NCBI GenBank assembly: GCA_034440615.1 | Contig: JAOTOM010004862.1 | Location: 347,001 to 411,000 of the forward strand | Source of the DNA: Ashinkailepas kermadecensis | Lineage: Eukaryota; Arthropoda; Thecostraca; Neolepadidae | DNA: 64,000 nt | Direction: 5' to 3' | In this document: piece by piece, positions 51,996 through 63,790 of the stretch | How the letters are laid out: each line of letters begins with the position of its first letter | Numbering within the stretch: the first letter of the stretch is position 1 | The notes under the pieces: generated by a model | Seen by the model: the letters and a program-made list of their open reading frames with translations, nothing else | Database searches by the model: none | What the model was told of the DNA's origin: nothing | Made by a program: the position numbers and the translations under genes

Positions 51996-52140
51996 TCACT
52001 TGCTGGTGCGGGACGAGGTGGCCGGCTGCCGCTGCAGATTCACGCTCACCTCGCGCGTCACCGGACGGGGCCAGCTGGCGTACGGCTTCCATTCGTCGCT
52101 GTTGTTGGCCTGAATCTTTTTCCAAAACTGTAGCGTACGC
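51996..52140 (-). CDS. Phosphodiesterase exon G (C-terminus)
   Basis: Acceptor tcacag|G, stop TGA at 51996-51998. Encodes LQFWKKIQANNSDEW (family pattern W-x-K/E) and a basic, Ser-rich tail. Confidence 0.88.
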
Positions 52141-55100
52141 CTGTGAAGCGGCTGGCCAGTGAGTCGGGCTGAACAGCTCACTGAAGATAGGTGTGCGGGA
52201 AGCAAATGTATGTGGTAGGACGAACGTGAGGAAATGTGCGTAAGCACATGTATACAAATGGTAAACGTACGTAATCGCATGATTAACATTAAGCAAAAAT
52301 TAACATGCGCAACTGTGTACGCATGGCAAATGTACGTACGAGCATAAGTGAACAGCTTTAGCGCCAGCCTTGATATCAGTTCGATGCTGGCACTGACCGC
52401 GTCCCCGAGCTAACCGTGACTTTGGATTATGTGACACCAGCACTGGCCCTCCCACTCTGAAAAATCTGAGCCGAGGACGGGTGCTGGTGGTAGCGAACAT
52501 GACAAGCATGACAAATAGCAGAGTCCAGAACTAGGTGTCCCGCTAATATCGCCTATCCCTCCTTTACTGGATTGATAAACTTGGGGCTGAAAACCTGCTT
52601 CTGATTCGGGCCTTGATCTCGGCGAAACCGTTTTTTTTTTTGCTTGCTCCCATCCCCTCTGTCCCCGTCTCTGCAGACCTTGCCTCCGGGTTTATGCCGA
52701 CAAAATATTTTACGTTAAGTACGGCTGTTCTAAAATACTAAATTTACTCGCGTACAATTTTGTGTATGTTATCTACCAATGGTGCACTGCGTTCCGTGCA
52801 TCTGCGCTTCTATACCGTTTGCGTACTACACTCGCGGTGTCCTAGCATCCACTTGTAGTCTGAGCGTCGATGTGGAAATCGTTCTTGAAAAGGTAGTGTA
52901 CGAGTGGAAAATGTTTGCAAGAAAAATGGAATACAGAATTTCAGAGCAAGATGTGCTTTCCTACTCAGGATCCCATCGCCTTAAAATAGACGGTAGCGAC
53001 ACAATTTTCGGTATGCCATTTGCTGATTCCTGATCTTCATACTTGGGTGGTTGATTTAAGTGCAGAAGCAAAGAAATTAACAGGGATTGTGAAATTATTG
53101 GTGGGTGTTCAAAGGTAAGAGTGGAATATTATTTCCAGCTGGGTGACATTTTCCCACCGTAATCCGGAAAGTTTTGTGCATTGCGTATGCGTATTTCCAT
53201 CAGCTCGTCTGCGTTTCACTTTGCTTCAATATATATGCTACGCGAACATTTCCCTACGTAAATCTGCGCTTAACGTGCATTCGCTGTACAGTAGCGCAGA
53301 GCGCTTGCACCTACACATCTGCTTACGTACATTTTCTTGCATGCATTTTTGTTAACGTAGATTTGCTTTCGCATATTTACTGATATATTTGCGCTAAAGT
53401 ACATCTACTTACGCACATTTTCCATACGTGCAATTGCGCCTTCGTGTCTTTGCCATATGTACATTTGCTTGTGCGCATCTGCCATACGGATGCCGGAACC
53501 CTGACAAAATCAACATTCACAGCCACCCTCTCAAAACACATTGCGGTGGAATACAGTACAATGGCTTTTGCCAAGGTCGCCTGAACACATGGGGAACGGT
53601 CACCTCTGTCCCAGTCTCCAGCACCCTGACGCGCACACACGTTTTAACGTAATGCCCCTTAACGTAAATGTACAGTTGACCTGCCTTTACTTACAAAACA
53701 GCCTTTAAATGCAGCACAAATAACCTTTATGGCGTCACAAATCTAAGCACGCTATCACTGCCATACGCACATGTCTTTCGCACACGGCCCTTGAATCATA
53801 CCAAGTAGTTGAGCCTAAAACTAGCTAGCTCCATTAGAAAAGTACGATTTTATCGTACATGCAGCATGAAAATGGCTTTGTTTTTATGGTCAACTAGTCT
53901 CCCTCTAATATTCCAATGCATCACTCCTATGTTACATCAAGTCGTTTGGGGTGAACAACACCGTTTGCAGTGATGAAACTTGTGTCTGCCCAGTGACCAC
54001 CATCCAATTGGAGTCTAACAGGCACACCGGAGGGGGAGGGACGGAATCCACCCAATCCTGTTTTTCAACTATATCTCATGAAGGGCAGGGATATTGTAAT
54101 GACATCTCGTCACTTTGTGGCAAGTTGATAAGCGCATCCTATACTATTTTTTTAAAAATCCGTTTGTAGGATAAGAACTAGGAGTAAAAAGTCGACCGAC
54201 CGGACGTCGGCCGCCAAGCGTTGAAGGCGACAAAGGTTTCGTCGGCGCGGTGTGTCAGCTGATCTCGACCTTTGACCCTGAAGGACTTGACCTAGGATGA
54301 TGAATTTATACGGCAGTGAGTTCACTACAGCCGTAATGTACCCTCCACATTTTGCGCTTCCACCGTCAGTAGTTTCCGAGATCATAGGGCGGGGGGGGGA
54401 ATCTCCCTCCGGACCGCGTTATGTGAGAGGCCACCTCGGCGCGCCTGTTCTGAGAGTGAGTGAGTCAATGTTCTGTACAATCGATTTTACCGGTAGATTT
54501 AGCATATATATACGTATTCTCAGTTTTTATTAGAAACAACGGAGAATGAATTATTCATTGCTCTTTCTAGCAGCATGTGGCTGGGTACGACGCCCATAAT
54601 TGATAGCGCTGTCCCGGACGGCTGAAGGCTGACGGCGACTGAGCGCCGGGCACGCTCAAAGCGACACGTCATCAACTGATATTTATAATTCAGCGACTGC
54701 ACGCAAGCAAATTGCGGGGATGTACATGACAAATTTCATTTCCGTTTAACGGGCGGGCAACCTGTCGGCATGATGCGGCCCACAGATGTTTTGCGATTGC
54801 ACTGATATAGGTAAATTATAATTTGGGGAGCTGTTCCATGCATTCGTTTTCACGCCAACAATCCGTGGGTATTTCAGAGAAAGTTCTCGCTAATGTTGGC
54901 CAAGCTCTTCAGCTTGCTGATTTTGGCAACTGCAGTGACTAAAATCCGCGGTCGCTGGACAGGTGCACTGACAAGACAGAGGCTGGACAAAGGCCAAGTT
55001 CACATACGATACATTTTGTTTTTGCTTGGGTCTACAAACTTCAATGACATCACGAGGGTCGGGCATAGCATCATCCCCTCGAGTTTCCACAGCCCGTTCG

Positions 55101-58100
55101 ACACAATGCGCCGTACCTGACATTGTCCAGCAGCTCATGGGTGTTGGGGAAGATTTTGCAGACGATCTCGTAAGCGGGTATGCAGAGGTACTTGACAAAG
55201 TTCACCTGGTCGGTGGGCAGGTTCATAGCCTTGGAGCGGTCCATCATCGGGTCGGGCGAGAGCCCCTTCTTCTTTTCGTTGTCTCCCTGGGAGACAATGA
55301 GATGGGATGAGGAACAATGATATGGGGAGAGGGTGACATGAGGGACACAACTCATCCCCGGACAGGTAATCGGAATTGCTATACTCCACAACGCACCATC
55401 TGCCATCGGGACACTTCAGTCCTGATGAACAGTTGGACCATAAAACTGGCCAAACAATCTCAAGTATCGGCGCCAGGTTCCAAACATCCGCCAGATGCCC
55501 CGTTTCATGCTATTTCTGCGCCGCCATGGATGTCTCCGCCCGAGGCATAGGTTCGGCCGGGAGTTAGGCTGTCCTGTCGGACTATCAGTGCCGCCGCTAG
55601 TCAGACACCCGCTGTCACCCGGCCACAGATACTGCTGCCACCCGGTCACAGATACTGTTGCCACCCGGTCACAGACACCCGCTGCCACCCGGCCACAGAT
55701 ACTGCTGCCACCGGTCACAGACACCCGCTGCCACCCAGCCACAGATACTGCTGCCACCCGGTCACAGATACTGCTGCCACCCGGTCACAGATACTGCTGC
55801 CACCCGGTCACAGACACCCGCTGCCACCCGGCCACAGATACTGCTGCCACCCGGTCACAGACACCCGCTGCCACCCGGCCACAGATACTGCTGCCACCCG
55901 GTCACAGACACCCGCTGCCACCCGGCCACAGATACTGCTGCCACCCGATCACAGACACCCGCTGCCACCCGGCCACAGATACTGTTGCCACCCGGTCACA
56001 GATACTGTTGCCACCCGGTCACAGACACCCGCTGCCACCCGGCCACAGATACTGCTGCCACCCGGTCACAGACACCCGCTGCCGACTCGTCACACACACC
56101 CGCTGTCGTCCCCATCACAGTCACCCGCTGCCGCTTCGACACCCGCTGCCGCCCAGACACAGACATACGCTGCCACCCGGTCAGACACCCAGTCACCTAG
56201 TCACAGGTACCCCATGCCACCCGGTCACAGGCACCCCATGCCACCCGGTCACAGACACCCACTGCCACCCGGTCACAGACACCCGCTGCCGCCCAGACAC
56301 AGACACCCGCTGCCACCCGACACCCACCGCCGTCACGGTCACCCGCTGCCGCTCCGTCAGACACCCGCTGCCCACCCGCTGCCCACCCCGCCGCCTACCC
56401 CGTCACAAACACCCGCTGCCTACCCCGGTCACTACACGTCGCCTGCGTGTCTGGAGGGGTGCAGCTCAGCCAACTGGACACAGCCCACTCACCGACGTGT
56501 CCCGAGCCAGCCAGGGCAGTCACACCGAATGTTGACGTCGTGAGAAACAAACTGAGCCTGCCTTCGGCCGACCTTAAGCTACGTCTCGACATAATTCGGG
56601 TTTGGTTGGGAAATGACCCCGAACTGAGGATACCTCTTGCGATCACGAGTGGCTTTTTTGACTTGAAAGGGTTCTCGATTGCTTGTCTTGAACTACATGA
56701 GACAGCTTTATGTGGACAAAGGTTAAAACAGCAGCGTGCATGGGTGAGTCGACGGTGCCGATGCACACCTTACCGCGATCACACCGTGATAGTGATTACA
56801 CCTTGACCTTGAGTTTTGGGGCGCGTCGAACAAGAATGGCCACTTGGCGCCCATACGTGAGCAAGCATGCTTTCAATTAGACATCAACATACATTGGTGA
56901 CAAGTCCCATCAACACCCTAGTAGCCAGTGAATTTAATGACAGACTACAGGTTAAGTTAGGGAGTATGTATCCCCGGTAACACTGACCTGCTCGTGAAAC
57001 TCGACGTAGAGCTCGAGCGTGTGCTGGACCACGACCTCAGGCATCTTACAGATGGCGGACAGGTCACAGGAAGTCATCATCACACTGCGGAACAGCCGCC
57101 TGTGGCGGCACGGGTCATACTGAGGTCATATTGGGACTACGGCTGGTCATCACCGCTGATCAGCTATGTGTGGGAACAGATCATGCTGGGGTCATAGTGT
57201 GGGTCGCAGCTGTCCACGTGGGCACGGATCATACTGGGACTACACGCTGGGACTGCACACTCGGGCCACACACCATGAGGTAGCGTGGTTCATGTTGTAG
57301 AATCGCCCACAAGGCATATTGGAAGCGAAAGGCATGTTACATACATACCGGCTGCCGCTCGAAGGCTGATATCGTAAACATTCATACACATAATGTTCGG
57401 GAAATCATTGGTGGATTTTAACCAAAAACATTTCCTTTCCATTAACTCCTATTTTTTTAGATAAACAAATATAAAAAAGCCTATATAAATGTCGAAGCAA
57501 CGAGTACATCTTCTAACACCAATTTGCATATCGTTATCTTGTGGTATATTTTGCTATCCCGAAACAAATAATATCCTCTTACCTCCACAGGTCAAGCTGG
57601 TCATGTGACCGTAAATGGCTTCTTGTCGGGTGCAACGGGTCAAAGACGGGATGCCCGATTCGATTTTGAATGGACATTTAAGGGTGACGCATCGAATGGA
57701 AAACATAGTGGGAGAGTGGAGAATGTCAAACACATCTAGAGCAAATGATGACCTTCTGAAGACCATGCAGCGCAATTTCTCTGACTAACATAATGACGCT
57801 ACTGAGGTCGCTGAACAGCGGGGGCAAAAGGCAGGCTACAGGACCACGGACATACGATCAGACATCATATCGCGGCTGTCAGCAGATAACGGTGGTGGCG
57901 CGGCCTCGACCAGCATAGGTGACGCCGATGGAGCGGGGCACCACAACCACGCACAGCCGGAGCTCCCGGAACAGCCTATCTGTGGCATGGGGAACGGTCA
58001 CTACCTAATACACTGGGAGCTTCTAGTTATTAACACACGCACCGGAGGGCCTCTCACGCAATGCATCCCGAAAGGGGAGGGTCGATACGGCCTCCATGAA

Positions 58101-61100
58101 ATCTCTGAAATTACTGAAGATAGAAGCACAGAATTTGGAGGGAAGATTATGGTTGTAGTAAACTCGCCACAGTACGTTTCACAACCCCAGATAAATGCCT
58201 TCAGGGTCGAAAGAGGTCGAGATCGGCTGGCACACCGCGGCGCCGCACCAACGAAGAAACTTTTGTGACCTTGAACGCTTGATGGCTGGCGGGCGATGAA
58301 TCGATTTCGCCCCCCCTCCGGTTCATATGTTTACCAACGGATTTCCTACATTAGTTTTGCATAGGATGCGCTAATCAATTTTAACAAAGTGCCAAGATTT
58401 CGTTACAATATCCCCGCCCGTTATCATAGCCAATCCTATCATATAAAGGCAGGAGGGTCCGGAGGATCCCGCCCCGGTGCACGTGCTAAGAAAAAACCCA
58501 GTGTGCGTCGTGTGTGTGTGTATATTGTGAATGGGGATGTGGGATGTATATTGTGAATGGGGATGGTCGATGTGGGAGGAGGCGGGACTGGGGCTTGGCT
58601 AAAAGAGTCGTTCATATAAATTCCAAAATCAGTTCCACAAAGTCACAGTTCAAGCTAGTCTAGGTCGAGACCATGCCATCAAAATATATAGACGCGCCTG
58701 TGCTGTTGCCTGTTGATCTTGAACTCGTTGGAGGAGAGGATGGCCTCCAGCTTGGGCCGGATTTGGAAATACACGGCCAGGTCGGTCGCTATGATAGCCT
58801 CGTACATGAGGTCCAGGGCCTGTGGCGAGGTCAGGTCAGGTCTGGTGAGATCACCAACATGATATCAGGCTGGGTAAAGGCCCGATAGGGTCGAGGAGAT
58901 ATGAAGCAGGCTATGCTGAAGCATCGAACCAAGGGCACAACGCATCACAAATCAATAAACCATGCTTCCATCCGTATCAGCACAATTCGTACCTTGGTGA
59001 TATTCTCATAAACGACCATCAGCAATTTTGAAACTGTGATTCACTGTTTCATTTCCATTTCTCCTGCCTGTCTACATTTCAAACCTATCTGTATGTTTAC
59101 TGGTCAGTTTGTCTGTCGGTTTGTTTGTCTTTTTGCTTCTCCTCTCGCATCCTTCCTCTCGACGTCGATCGGTTCCGCCAGTACGTCCGTCTCTCTGTAC
59201 GTGTGTCCGTCTTTCTGTGCATGTGTCCGTCTCTCTGTACGTGTGTCCGTCTTTCTGTGCATGTGTCCGTCTGTGTGTGTGTGTCCGTCTTTCTGTGCAT
59301 GTGTCCGTCTCTCTGTACGTGTGTCCGTCTTTCTGTGCATGTGTCCGTCTCTCTGTGTGTGTGTCCGTCTTTCTGTGCATGTGTCCGTCTCTCTGTACGT
59401 GTGTCCGTCTTTCTGTGCATGTGTCCGTCTCTGTGTGTGTGTGTCCGTCTTTCTGTGCATGTGTCCGTCTCTCTGTGTGTGTATCCGTCTTTCTGTGCAT
59501 GTGTCCGTCTCTCTGTACGTGTGTCCGTCTTTCTGTGCATATGTCCGTCTGTGTGTGTGTGTCCGTCTTTCTGTGCATGTGTCCGTCTCTCTGTACGTGT
59601 GTCCGTCTTTCTGTGCATGTGTCCGTCTCTCTCTGTGTGTGTCCGTCTTTCTGTGCATGTGTCCGTCTCTCTGTACGTGTGTCCGTCTTTCTGTGCATGT
59701 GTCCGTCTGTGTGTGTGTGTCCGTCTTTCTGTGCATGTGTCCGTCTCTCTGTACGTGTGTCCGTCTTTCTGTGCATGTGTCCGTCTCTCTGTGTGTGTGT
59801 CCGTATTTCTGTGCATGTGTCCGTCTCTCTGTACGTGTGTCCGTCTTTCTGTGCATGTGTCCGTCTGTGTGTGTGTCCGTCTTTCTGTGCATGTGTCCGT
59901 CTCTCTGTACGTGTGTCCGTTTTTCTGTGCATGTGTCCGTTTCTCTGTGCGTGTGTCCGTCTTTCTGTGCATATGTCCGTCTCTGTGTGTGTGTGCCCGT
60001 CTCCCTGTGCGTGTCTGCCGGTCTGTCTGTCTGTCTGCGTGTCCATCTGGGCTGCTGTCGGTCTGTCTCTGTGTCTATCTGCCTGTATTCGTCGGTGTGT
60101 TTGTCAGTGTGCGCCTGCATCACTTGTATGTCTGTCTATACGGACTGTCTGCCTGTAGGTGGATCTGCGTGTCTTGTTGGTTCGTCGGCCAGTCTGCCTG
60201 TTTTGCCTGTCGGCCCCTCACCTCCTTCCTGTCGGCGGTGCTCAGTTCCGACAGCAGGTCGTGGCCGGGCCGCTTCAGAATCTCGACCATCGTCGAGAAG
60301 TGGTGGTTCTCCATCACGGACGACTTGTACAGCGCCCCCAGACTGGTGTTCTCCTTGGCGAACGTGTTGCTGTAGCCGCGATGATCGGCGTCGTGAGACA
60401 CGCACGCCACCAACAGTGCCACCTTCTGACCACGACACGCCTCAGGTCAGCTTACGTCAGGCGACAATTTGACCACCAGCCGGCATACATGCGTTGCTTT
60501 TTACGTTGGCTAAGTGCGTTTGCTACTGCGTTGACTACTGCGGCTCCCAGGCGCAGCAGTATTGGTCTCAGGCCGACAGCCGTAGTCGGGCCAGACCCAT
60601 GGTGTTGCCACCTAACCAAGGTTCGGTTGACAGGTAGCCAGTTTGATATGTATTGGTGCGAGATCAGCTCATGAGGTTGCCATAGGGGCCAGCTCATCAG
60701 CAACTCATCAGCAGCTCATCGCCGCCAGGAAACGGCACCACTACCATCACCACACGGTGCAAACCATCTCCCGCACGCACTTATCATTACCTAATAACAC
60801 AGTACCTAACCACTCCCCTCCGGTCCCGTCACCGTCCGCCAGCAGTGCTAACCTCCAGGTGGCTGAAAACGCTGGTGTTCAGCCTGAGTATGTTGTACAT
60901 GGTGTGCGCCACCATGAAGGCGTGCGTGGCGTTGTGGTAGGGCACGCGGCGGTACGACTTGATGATGGTGGTGGTGAACGTCACCACGTTGGCGGGCACC
61001 ACGCGCGACTCGCCCACCAGGTCGAAGAACATGTGCAGGTAAAGCCGGTTCAGGTTCACCTCGCCCTTCGGATTCCAGCCGAACCTGACGGCAAATACTG

Positions 61101-63655
61101 GCTGTGTAGTGACGCTGCCGATCAATAGTGGTACCGCCGGTGAATAATGACACTACTGGTGAATAGTGACACTGCCGGTCAATAGTGACAACTCCGTCAA
61201 TAGCGGCATCGCTCCGGCTTCCACGACCGGCGCCTCAACACAGGGAGATGTTACTAAGGCGGGATGGTGCTTATCAATTCTGTTAGGTGTTACTTATAAG
61301 GGATGATACAGACAAACTCGCGGAATGTGTTACTGAAAGGGATAGTACCGATGAACTCAGGGAGACGTTATTGACAGGGAGTGGTGACAATACCTCACGG
61401 AGGTCCACCGACACGGGATCGTATCGGTAAACTCAGGGTGGTGTCACCGACCAACATGAGCGATAACCAAGATCGACACAAACAGTCGGCACTGGGGTGG
61501 TTTCAGTCTAGGCTTCGGCCTTGTTAGAATAATTACAATAGGCCATAGGTTGGGGTGGCAATAAACAGTCCGGATGTATAGTCCTGGAAACAGCCCTGGT
61601 ATGGCAAATCATGTTCGTTTCAGGAAATAAAATTGAGCCTGAATCGGGGTATTAACAAATTTCAGCTTGTACTCGTCCAGGAAATAAATCTGCTGAGCGA
61701 CAAGGGGGAGGGGAGAGTGCGCTGTGGATTGTTGTACTCAAATTTGGTCTGACACATTATTTTATGAAGTTAATTTGAAAATATTGGTGTGGCATACCAC
61801 ACCAAGATGGCCCAACTACCTCAGTTTGACGTCTGAATGTTAAAAAATTACCCCGGGATAACATGTGATAGACAATGGAAATTGAATCGCATTCGGTTGA
61901 TCTAGAAAGAGGCTCAGACTCCGATTTTTTTACCCTATTGCTCAGGATTTGGAAGCTGTCTAAATTATAAATTGTATTTACATCCTTTCCTCGGCGCCTA
62001 GTACAGCAAATTTTCACAACTTGTTCCACACCGATATTTTTATTGATGTGGCTGCTGCCATACTTGCTCTGTGGAAGTCTACATTTCCGGCGAAGTCAAA
62101 CGATTCAGGCTAGAGACAAAGCCGCAATGGTTTTGATCGGCCCCGTAACGGCCCCAGAAGAGCTGGGAGGCTGTGTCGAACAGCCCGGCGCTAATCGACA
62201 CCGGTTGACACCGGCCAGCACCGCGAAACGTCAGTGTTGGAAAAACAGGGTATTTCTGGATTTTTCAGGACCCAGATCATAAACTACAAAAAAAACATTC
62301 CGTGTGCTATGTGCAACAGCCTACGCGTCGGGTTATGCGTAGTTCCGACGACTTCCTCGGCACGCGATAAGCTTAGTCAGACCTCAGTTTGCCGCGATAA
62401 CTTGGTTCGAAGGAGCTGTCGTTAATTGCCTTTTATTAACCGGACTTGAAAATGGCGAAACCAGCGGCAGCACATCTCACGTCACGCGTTCAGTCTAATC
62501 GCCCTCGGATGCAGTAGAGTGTCTCGAATATAATAATAGACAGATGCTCTGTCAGAACGCCATCACCCTCACGTGTCATCATGCTGCCCTGCCGTCGAGT
62601 GGCGTTCTGCTATCTCGTAACTCCAGGGGCCGTCTACCTGACTAACAAGCGCGCTACAACACCTCTACAACACCTCTGCTACAACACTTCTACAACACCT
62701 CTGCGCATTCATACCAACACCTCTGCTGCCGGCCAGGGTTCATACTGAATAATTATTACCATAGTATATATCGGAATTATTTCAATACGGTCACGAACAT
62801 CATCTCGGGATAGATGTGGCAGGGATAAATGCGATAGATGACGTCACACCACCCCTGATGATTCATCCAACACCAGTGGTGCTATTCCGATCCCTGCCAT
62901 GGAGACTGTCCGTCGCTGCCCAGACAATGACTTGGCAGTAGAGGGGCGCCCGCTTCAAGGAACGCTGAGTTGACGTGGCCCCTCACTGAGCGCGAGCGCT
63001 GCCGTCGACTGCGGTCGGTTGCCAGCGACGGAGAGGAGAGAGAATTGGCCAGCCAGATAGAGCTACAATTATAATTTCAACGTCCATGTTTCACTACATA
63101 TGTGATGAATGTCACATTTCATGGATGGTGCATGCTGTGACAAATTTGTAAGGATATTGGAACACATTTAAGTCCTGAAACCTAGTAAGTAATAAGTTCG
63201 GCAAAACTAGGCAATTGTAACGGTTGACCCAGCCGATCGCGATAGCAGGGACGGACATCGTTTGCGGAGAGATTATTTGGTTTTCTCCATTTCTGTGTTG
63301 GTTAGAGACAAAATACATGTTCAGGTGCTACGCAACATGCTCACCTTCGAGCCGATCTCGGTCATTATATTATGATTGCGGGTGAGTGGAAAGGAGTTAG
63401 TTCCCACTTGTGTTTATCCAATTGAGTTAATCCAATTCCATTACCCACTCCTACAATCAGACAACACAAATGATACTCTCCGGACCCAGAAATGAACAGG
63501 AAAATCAAACACTGATGGACACGGTCGGCCACTGACATGCCAAAGTCGGTAGGTATGGTGGCGGGCAGCGGCTGCTCCATATACTGCTGCAGCTCGTCTG
63601 GACTGGCCGTGGAGTGGAAACATAGCATGTCTTGACACACGCTCAGCTGATGCTC
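51996..63655 (-). CDS. GAF-family cyclic nucleotide phosphodiesterase, PDE10-like, C-terminal 367 aa with full catalytic domain (N-terminus off the window)
   Basis: Coding exons: 63537-63655, 60853-61084, 60222-60425, 58698-58819, 56988-57099, 55117-55286, 51996-52140. All phases agree. The enzyme hydrolyses cAMP and/or cGMP. Catalytic landmarks are PYHNATH (general-acid His and first metal His), HDADH (metal ligands), EAIIATDLAVYF, MMTSCDLSA (metal Asp) and DQVNF (the invariant purine-binding Gln and the Phe clamp). The linker CFHSTASPDELQQYMEQPLP and the YRRVPYHN...AHTMYNILRLNTSVFSHLE run resemble PDE10A more than PDE2, 5, 6 or 11, by eye. The Trp usual in YHNW-x-H is Ala. Upstream exons carrying GAF domains are expected beyond 64000. 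The product is probably cytosolic or membrane-associated; no lipid-anchor signal is seen at the C-terminus. One intron lacks a GT donor. Confidence 0.92.
52141..55116. other. Phosphodiesterase intron before the last exon
   Basis: Contains two fields of degenerate short repeats with tacgtacattt/aaatgtacgta themes (52200-52350 and 53150-53480, opposite orientations) and one copy of a dispersed inverted-repeat-ended element (54022-54418). No exon was recognised. Confidence 0.5.
54022..54418 (-). mobile_element. Dispersed element with CCGGAGGG-type ends, copy Y
   Basis: In reverse complement it matches 58039-58480 along most of its length (shared gtggagggtacattacggct versus tggagggaagattatggttg, and gtcgagatcngctgncacac). 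Ends carry ggcacaccggagggg and ccctccggaccgcg. Confidence 0.75.
55117..55286 (-). CDS. Phosphodiesterase exon F
   Basis: Acceptor tcccag|GGA, donor GTCAG|gtacgg. Encodes GDNEKKKGLSPDPMMDRSKA and PTDQVNFVKYLCIPAYEIV, with the substrate-binding Gln and Phe. Confidence 0.95.
55590..56435. repeat. 24-bp minisatellite with two-unit higher-order alternation
   Basis: Units ccacccggtcacagacacccgctg and ccacccggccacagatactgctg alternate, with drift after 56080. The 346-codon frame across it is an artefact. Confidence 0.95.
56988..57099 (-). CDS. Phosphodiesterase exon E
   Basis: Acceptor ccacag|G, donor GAGCAG|gtcagt. Encodes MMTSCDLSAICKMPEVV and LYVEFHEQ. Confidence 0.92.
57100..58038. other. Phosphodiesterase intron D-E, right of exon E
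   Basis: Short degenerate repeats (ggatcatactgggactac type) lie at 57110-57260; the rest shows nothing I can name. Confidence 0.45.
58039..58480 (+). mobile_element. Dispersed element with CCGGAGGG-type ends, copy X
   Basis: Starts gcaccggagggc and ends gccccggtgc, an imperfect terminal inverted repeat. It lies in a phosphodiesterase intron in inverted orientation to copy Y. No coding capacity; target duplication not clear. Confidence 0.75.
58698..58819 (-). CDS. Phosphodiesterase exon D
   Basis: Acceptor ccacag|GCC. Encodes YEAIIATDLAVYFQIRPKLE. The phase and protein length that fit the next exon require the end at CACAG|gcgcgt, a non-canonical GC donor. Confidence 0.87.
59170..60005. repeat. 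38-bp minisatellite, about 20 units
   Basis: Unit: gtgtccgtctttctgtgcat gtgtccgtctctctgtac with (gt)n variants. It lies in the intron between phosphodiesterase exons C and D. Both strands are free of stops over hundreds of codons because of the repeat composition. Confidence 0.96.
60222..60425 (-). CDS. Phosphodiesterase exon C (HD-x-DH)
   Basis: Acceptor ggtcag|AAG, donor AAGGAG|gtgagg. Encodes VACVSHDADHRGYSN and SSVMENHHFSTMVEIL. Confidence 0.95.
60853..61084 (-). CDS. Phosphodiesterase exon B (HN-x-x-H)
   Basis: Acceptor cgtcag|G, donor CTGGAG|gttagc. Encodes the start of the catalytic domain including SYRRVPYHNATHAFMVAH. Confidence 0.94.
61100..61215. repeat. Degenerate minisatellite (tagtgacactgccggtgaa)
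   Basis: About six units of 17-20 bp next to the acceptor of phosphodiesterase exon B. Confidence 0.8.
61216..63536. other. Phosphodiesterase intron between exons A and B
   Basis: No exon was recognised. A short acaacacctct repeat lies at 62655-62725. The rest is unique-looking. Confidence 0.45.
63537..63655 (-). CDS. Phosphodiesterase exon A (GAF-catalytic linker)
   Basis: Acceptor cctccag|GAG, donor GGCAT|gtcagt. Encodes QDMLCFHSTASPDELQQYM. Degenerate copies of its acceptor region follow at 63680-63790. Confidence 0.82.
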
Positions 63656-63790
63656 CTGGAGGTGGGGTGGGGATACACGGTCAGATGGTACTGCAGCTGT
63701 CTTGACATACGCTCAGCTATGTCATGGGTGTCATGGGTGGGGTGGTGATGTTCTGGCGTACGCTCAGCTGGCGCTCCTGGGTAGGGATGT
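63625..63790. repeat. Degenerate tandem copies of the phosphodiesterase exon A acceptor region
   Basis: tcttgacacacgctcagctg (true exon edge), tcttgacatacgctcagcta and ttctggcgtacgctcagctg recur at about 50-70-bp spacing, each followed by ggtggggtgg-like text. Confidence 0.8.

Noticed and set aside
55495..56535. 346-codon frame rich in Pro, His and Thr
   Set aside because: It is the 24-bp minisatellite read in frame; no splice or homology support.
59036..60472. 478-codon open frame on the plus strand and 290-340-codon frames on the minus strand
   Set aside because: They run through a 38-bp minisatellite with no stop in several frames. The plus frame also reads antisense through a true phosphodiesterase exon.
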